A DNA stretch of 64,000 bases from Leptidea sinapis. Its lineage: Eukaryota; Arthropoda; Insecta; Lepidoptera; Pieridae. The notes beneath the pieces were generated by a model that was given only the letters and a program-made list of their open reading frames with translations, had not been told where the DNA came from and searched no databases. Shown piece by piece: positions 58,813 to 64,000 of this stretch (position 1 is its first letter; the number at the start of each line of letters is the position of its first letter). The DNA lies in assembly GCF_905404315.1 (NCBI RefSeq), contig NC_066279.1, positions 5,840,501 to 5,904,500 on the forward strand. The letters run 5' to 3'. Made by a program: the position numbers and the translations under genes.

Positions 58813-61153
58813 ATGGTCTTAAAGGTACAAGGGATTTAATTTCGTTTATAGTTCATCAATACCTAAAAAAGTTTTTGGCTACGTATTACAAGTATTTTCG
58901 CGGTCTTCTTTATCTTCTAGTGACATTCTGGTTAAAAAATAATTTAAGTTTTCTATTGAAATTATGGTGTTTTGTTGATAATTTCAGGTGTTTATCCTGT
59001 TAGCTGTTGCTAGTTGTGTTGTTCATGGTCTACCACGACGTGCTGTATCAGAACAAAAGATAACTAATTATTTTGATGGAATCGAACAGGCTGTTAAACA
59101 ACCTAAGAATGAAAAAAGAGGAGAGCATCTAGAGGAATATGTAAGTGATATATTTAACAAAAATACTTCATCTATAATATTGATACAATGTCTGTAATAT
59201 TTTCTAGGTATGGCCATATCCCTCGTACGAATTCTCATACAAGGTCCTAGATCCTCATACTCATGATATCAAAGGACAGCACGAATTGAGAAAACATGAC
59301 AAAGTCAATGGAGAATATTGGCTTGAACAACCGGACGGACGTACAAGGACGGTAAAATATCATGGAAATGGCAATATTGGGTAAGTTAAAATAATGTTTA
59401 AATATAGAACAAATAAGACTAAATAGATTGATAAGGGAAGTACACATATGTCTTGAAATGAAATTTTAGATATGTTGAAGATTTAGATTCCTTTTTAATT
59501 CGTTTTGTTAGAGATGAATCAAATCCTAAGACTCAGATAAAGATTTAATACCCCTAAAAGAAAATTTAAATTATAGGATCATTTTCTTGTTGTTATGTGT
59601 CTATCTATCTATCAAATAATTTTTTTTTCAAATGCGAGGAGGGATCATGTTGAAACTAACTATAAATACTTAAAAACTTTAAATAATTAAGCTTCTAAAT
59701 TAAACACTCGAGGATATATGCGTGTAAGGTGTAATAATTGAACACACTGGAAGAACCGATAGAATACTACTTCTCAGAACAAGGTCTCATACCACAAAAA
59801 AAGGAAAAATACTGACAATGGATATTTATTATTTTATAATATTGGAGACATTGTTTGAAAACAAATTTAGTAGAGCCTGAACACTATTGATAGCAAAGTG
59901 TACATTGTTCTGTTTTATTACTTTTTCTATAAGGTAATATGTATTTAGTCTTCGTTCTTGTTATTTAATTTTTTCATAATTTTATCTGTTTGGTAAAAAA
60001 TAATAGATTTTAATTAAAATCATTTTGTTATCAACCTATTTAAAATCGTTAACTTACAATAATTTAGTTATTATATATCATTAAAAAGTAATATGTTAAA
60101 GTTGTCAAGTAGTAGTTTTTTTCAATTTAAGGCAATGCACATACATATTACTTTAATGGCTTAACTTTTTTCAGATTTAAGGTTCTTGTTGACTATTCCA
60201 AAACAAAATCTAATGAAGGAAATAAAGAGGCTGAAGGAAAATCTCAGGAAGAGAACGAAAATAAAAGTGAAGTGATGACAAGTAACGAAGAAGCAAACGC
60301 AGAGAGTAATGAAGAAAATAATAATAATTCAAACCAGTCAGGACAAGAGGAAGAAGACACTTCTATGCAAAATAATAATAATGACAGTAAAAAAGGAACT
60401 CAAGTACGAGGTGGAAATAGAAATGCCGAACGTACTAAGAAAAACCGAAATGAAGAAGCTTCTTCAGGTGAACAAAATTCATCAAATGAAGATCAAAACA
60501 CAGCTCAACGTCAAAGAAATGAAGTAGACACAAAACGTGGTAAACCAAAAACACGTCAGAATAGTAGCATGAAACAAAGTAAAAATCGTGATCAAGAGGC
60601 AAAATCAGAAATAAAGCCAAAAGAAAAGTGGAATCATCGTCATTGGCCAAAAAAGGAAAAAAATATGGAGAACAACGAAGGCAAGCAACAACAAGCAGCA
60701 AGCCAAGAAAATGGCAGTAGTGAAGGAAATAATGAAAGTGGCCAGATAAAAGAAGTTGCAAAAAGTAGCCGCCAAGGTAAATCTCAAAAAAATAATAAAG
60801 CAAAATCTAACGCGGCAACGATGGAAAGTGAAATGAATGAAAAACAAAATGGTCGTCAAAACAAAAAGAATCAAATGGGAAATTGGCATTACCAAAGAAT
60901 TAAACCTTACAAAGGCTACCAAGTAATCGAAAATGTAGATGAAGGTGAAAATAGTAAAAATGAAGAGGAAAAAAATGAATCACAAAATGAAAACGGATCA
61001 AATAATAGTGAGGAGGCTAATGCCAGTAATGGAAGTTCTCAAAATGAGGAAAGTACTGCAAACAACAATGAAAATGAAGAATCTCAAGTCAGCGGAGAAA
61101 AAAACAGTGAAGAAAAATTCTACAGCTATCATACAGTAATACATCATAAATGA
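58813..61153 (+). CDS. Divergent RR cuticular protein with long Asn/Glu/Lys/Gln-rich tail, CPR-F
   Basis: Predicted secreted protein, 438 aa. Exons: 58813-58824 (MVLK, donor GTACAA), 58988-59140, 59208-59380, 60175-61153; phases 0, 0, 2 as in the other CPRs. The signal peptide is MVLKVFILLAVASCVVHG (1-18). Residues 56-120 are an RR domain: YPSYEFSYKVLDPHTHDIKG, then QHELRKHD, GEYWLEQPDGRTRTVKYHGN and GFKVLVDY. It keeps the aromatic/Gly framework and QPDGRTR. It has lost the usual ADxxGFNAVVH ending and has six-base-longer exon 3. Residues 122-438 are hydrophilic low complexity (SNEENNNNSNQSGQEEEDTS, then Lys/Arg-rich patches, then an acidic end SYHTVIHHK). There are no Ala/Pro/Gly/Tyr repeats, so the tail is unlike normal CPRs. 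It is a single intact frame. Exon 1 is inferred; its donor is weak. Confidence 0.83.
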
Positions 61154-61201
61154 CGTGTGAATTACAAATGATAAATGATTTTTAATTGGATTTCGTTCTT
61201 G

Positions 61202-61207
61202 AATAAA
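61202..61207 (+). terminator. Candidate poly(A) signal for CPR-F
   Basis: AATAAA 49 nt after the stop codon. Confidence 0.5.
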
Positions 61208-61529
61208 GTAATTAAAATATTCAGTATTAATAGTTTTATTTACTATCTATCTACAGATTACTCTAATAGTTAATTTAAAGTCAGACTTCATACCACATTA
61301 CAATATTTGTAAGTACAATCGTTGCTTTATTAAACAAGACCAAGGTAGATACAGAATAAGTTCTGTCAAAGCACAAAGAGGTTAAGAGCCCCCACAATAT
61401 GAAAGCGGGAAAATTTTATCCCAGGGGAGCAGAGGAGATTTTACCGGCGGAAATTCCCTCCCCAAGCATTTACGTTCTGAGGTGGACACAGAGTCGCACA
61501 TTTCTGAAAACAAACGAGGCACGAATACC

Positions 61530-61745
61530 ACAGCACCCCGCTGCACGCTTAATGTGGACTTTTGTAACATTAGGGGAATCCACTAAAATTTAAACGGTGC
61601 CCACCAACATTTTTTTCTGATTGAGGTGGTGCAGGCGAACTTGATATTACTTACGGAGACGCAAATAGCTCGAACGAGTGACACAGCATCTTTAAAATAC
61701 CCCAGACACAAATTGAGCATAATTTTTCCTCATGCCGGGGTTCGT
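61530..61745 (+). mobile_element. LINE endonuclease N-terminal fragment
   Basis: Frames read LNVDFCNIRGIH (typical start of a jockey-like apurinic endonuclease, 'CNIRGL') and ANLILLTETQIARTSDTASL (the TETQ/TET motif with a catalytic Glu), then FPHAGVR and a stop. This is the 5' part of a LINE, opposite to the usual 3' survivors. Confidence 0.6.
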
Positions 61746-62934
61746 TAGGGAGGTACTGCTGTCGCCATTACTGATCCCCTCCACTGAAATTGCAGTTGGG
61801 TGAATTCAACAGGCATAACCCCGAATGGCTTGGGTCCCGCACCACAAAGTACGCAGTGCGATCTGTCCATAATTTTACATTGACCGTATTGCCAATTGGT
61901 TGAGCTGCCAAGGCAGCTCCCAGACGTGGTAGGCTACGAACCGCATTACCAGATCTACTGCCGACTAAACATCTCGATAGTTTCATCGTAGATAAATATT
62001 AAAATCAACTATAATTAGAAATAGCCGTAACTAAATAATTTATTAGGATGCCAATCGGATCACTACTAGATTCGTTACTCTTTTTAGTTTTTTCATGATT
62101 AATAACTTTTCTTTTTTTATCCACACCCATGCTTTAATTCCTCTATTATTGATTCTGAAACAGTTAGCTTATTGCCGACATTAAAACACCCAATGTCCTA
62201 ATAACCATTACATCGCCCTAACAGATGATGTAATGTTGCACTGAATTTCATAACAACACTACTTTGTTTTTCTTTCGATGCCTTCATGCGCAAAGAGTTT
62301 CAACAGACAGCCACATTCTTCTTGCTCGAAGCGTGGTATCTGTATGAATTTCAAAAAAGTTTTTTATTTTTGTTTACGCGCGTTCCACACTACCAGAACA
62401 TCGAACAAAAAAATTAGCGATTCAAGTTTAGAAATTGGCGGTATGCTGCCAATTATGTTAAACTGCAAAGGACATTTCAATTATACTTAGTTTATTTGCA
62501 TATGATCAGTAATGGATGATATTAGGTTACTACTAGGACAGGCTGTTTTAATGTTAGCAGTAAGCTAACTGCTTCAGAATCTTTTAGAGGATTCATCTTA
62601 TGTGTGTAGATAAAGTCTTGTATGCAACTGTTGATAATTATGTAATAAAACACTCATGTGATACTATTATCACCCACACTCGTGTTTTAATACCCCTTAT
62701 TACACAACAGTTGCATAAATAACTAAAACATTCATAAGTGTCATTTTGAACTAATTAAATAAATGTTTTTTTTCCTTTCAATAAACTCAGTCGATAGCGC
62801 ATCATAAATGACCACATGAGCGTCTGATGGCTGATATAAAACAGTATTTATTTGAGTCCCAATAAAATCAAAATCAAGAAATTATATTTACTACGATTTA
62901 CAATACAATACATTCAGTCACGCTTGTCCACGAG
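61746..62934. other. No gene seen
   Basis: Non-coding. A GC-richer patch at 61770-61960 has no recognisable product. Short AT-rich stretches follow. Confidence 0.4.
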
Positions 62935-63185
62935 AGAGATGGTCTGATGTTACTAGTTCCACTCGCTTCCTCCTCCTCGCGTCGTTTTCCTCATTACTGA
63001 GGGTCGTGACTTCCCCGCTGCATCAGTTTCTCCCGTACGATTCCCCTCCATCTATTGCGATCCTTAGCCTTATGAAGGGCATCATGGAAGTTGATGCTTA
63101 GAGCAGATCGTATTTGGACCGACCATCTCGTGGGACTGCGTCCTCTGGAATGCCTGCCACCTACTTTGCCTCTCATCATCAGCTG
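62935..63185 (-). mobile_element. LINE ORF2 C-terminus fragment
   Basis: The minus strand reads GGRHSRGRSPTRWSVQIRSA, then FHDALHKAKDRNRWRGIVRE and QRGSHDPQ stop. I recall this as the C-terminus of an RTE-like lepidopteran endonuclease/reverse transcriptase. Confidence 0.65.
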
Positions 63186-63639
63186 TTCCAGTAAAACTCA
63201 TTTTATTTCTGTCTGTCAACAGAAAAAAAAATGATGTACCTAAGTATTCAGGATTAATTTAGTCTAAAGTTATCGGAAATAAAGGCATTATAATATGTAG
63301 TATTAAAATAAAAAGGATTATTATAAAGTACTTGTGTAAACAGCTTTTAATTACCGCTTTATAATAACCAATTTTTGAAGTTTTAAAATGGATATAGTAT
63401 GTTTATGGTATCCTCAAGAGATAGACACATGAACACGCAGACTTTTCTGTAGAACTATATGCGATACATAACTCCACCGTACATTAGTTTGTCATATCAC
63501 AAATTGTTTAGACAGCATTTTCGTAGAAAGCTCCCAGATGGCTTCTTTTTTTACGGCACTTCCAACAAATATCGTTAATGTACACAAAAATGTATATAAC
63601 AACTAAACATGTTATATACTAAAACCTTTCCCGTTAGTC

Positions 63640-63735
63640 ACGCTATCCATTGATGAACTGCATCAAAAGCGGTGCAGTAGTTTTTGAGTTCATCGCGGAC
63701 AGACAGACGCAGCGTCGAACTTTGTTTTATAATAT
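63640..63735 (+). repeat. Dispersed repeat 3' end
   Basis: ATGAACTGCATCAAAAGCGG, TGCAGTAGTTTTTGAGTTCA, CGGACAGACAGACGCAGCG and TTTTATAATATGTAGG match the 3' end of an abundant lepidopteran repeat that I recall. Only copy here. Confidence 0.45.
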
Positions 63736-64000
63736 GTAGGAATATGTTTTGAACTTTCATTTAGAATCTCGACAGGTCGAAAATACCTCAATATTTTCAC
63801 TTTTTGCTCCACATTGTCTGAAAACAACCAACATTAAAGACAACATAATTTGTGTGCGCTGCCAACTGCGATCGCGTTTTACTAGTTTTTTCGCTGAACT
63901 GAGGGAAAGCAGATACTGACATACAGTGATGTAAATATTGTTCACAGTTATGCTTGACAAGCATAAAAACGTTTCCTTGTTTTGTCACAATAAAAACAAT

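Noticed and set aside
60435..60922. Reverse-strand open frames rich in Phe/Leu
   Set aside because: Mirror of the Lys/Asn/Glu-rich exon 4 of CPR-F; membrane-like appearance is a composition effect.
1..64000. CRISPR array, operon or prokaryotic island
   Set aside because: Introns, CPR genes and eukaryotic retroelements are found throughout; no regularly spaced short repeats are seen.

Overview
This is AT-rich animal DNA, almost certainly from a moth or butterfly. The evidence is a tandem array of insect RR-2 cuticular-protein (CPR) genes with the usual layout: a 3-4 codon first exon, phase-0 junctions, and the Rebers-Riddiford domain on its own 167 or 173 nt exon. The intergenic repeats also look lepidopteran: several tRNA-derived SINEs, jockey-like LINE 3' ends, a roughly 280 bp repeat whose core reads GACGAGCAGGACGTTCAG, and repeats beginning AGCTGACCCGGCAAACGTTG. 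I cannot name the species.

I find six protein-coding genes, all four-exon CPR genes on the + strand. CPR-A (5679-7334) and CPR-B (12198-14188) are a recent tandem duplicate pair. CPR-C (19906-24421) has a 242-codon Pro/Leu/Ala/His repeat exon. CPR-D (32141-33176) has AAPVVH repeats. CPR-E (49079-53629) is His-rich. CPR-F (58813-61153) has a divergent RR domain and a roughly 320-residue Asn/Glu/Lys/Gln-rich tail. Each has a signal peptide split after codon 3 or 4 by intron 1, and a TATA box followed 27-34 bases later by an arthropod-type initiator. They probably encode secreted chitin-binding proteins assembled into cuticle. Their domains are alike and their flanking low-complexity regions differ.

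Everything else is intergenic or intronic DNA rich in decayed mobile elements: two mariner relics (4505-5295, 35895-36690), LINE reverse transcriptase remnants on both strands (39136-39532, 39990-41950, 54150-54460, 55370-57640), many LINE 3' ends, SINEs, MITEs (3742-4414, 17029-17348, 23884-24270), and a fairly complete but frameshifted retroelement with an N-terminal zinc finger and a C-terminal restriction-like endonuclease (43200-46110). A tRNA-Leu(CAA)-like sequence lies in intron 1 of CPR-E. The 33.3-49.0 kb stretch is essentially all repeats.

The observations most worth follow-up are exon-3 homogenisation between CPR-B and the distant CPR-D, a 44-base near-identity between exons 2 and 4 of CPR-D, the unusual CPR-F protein, and the zinc-finger/nuclease retroelement. 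Exon boundaries were inferred by eye from splice signals, reading frame and family structure; no database search or transcript evidence was available.
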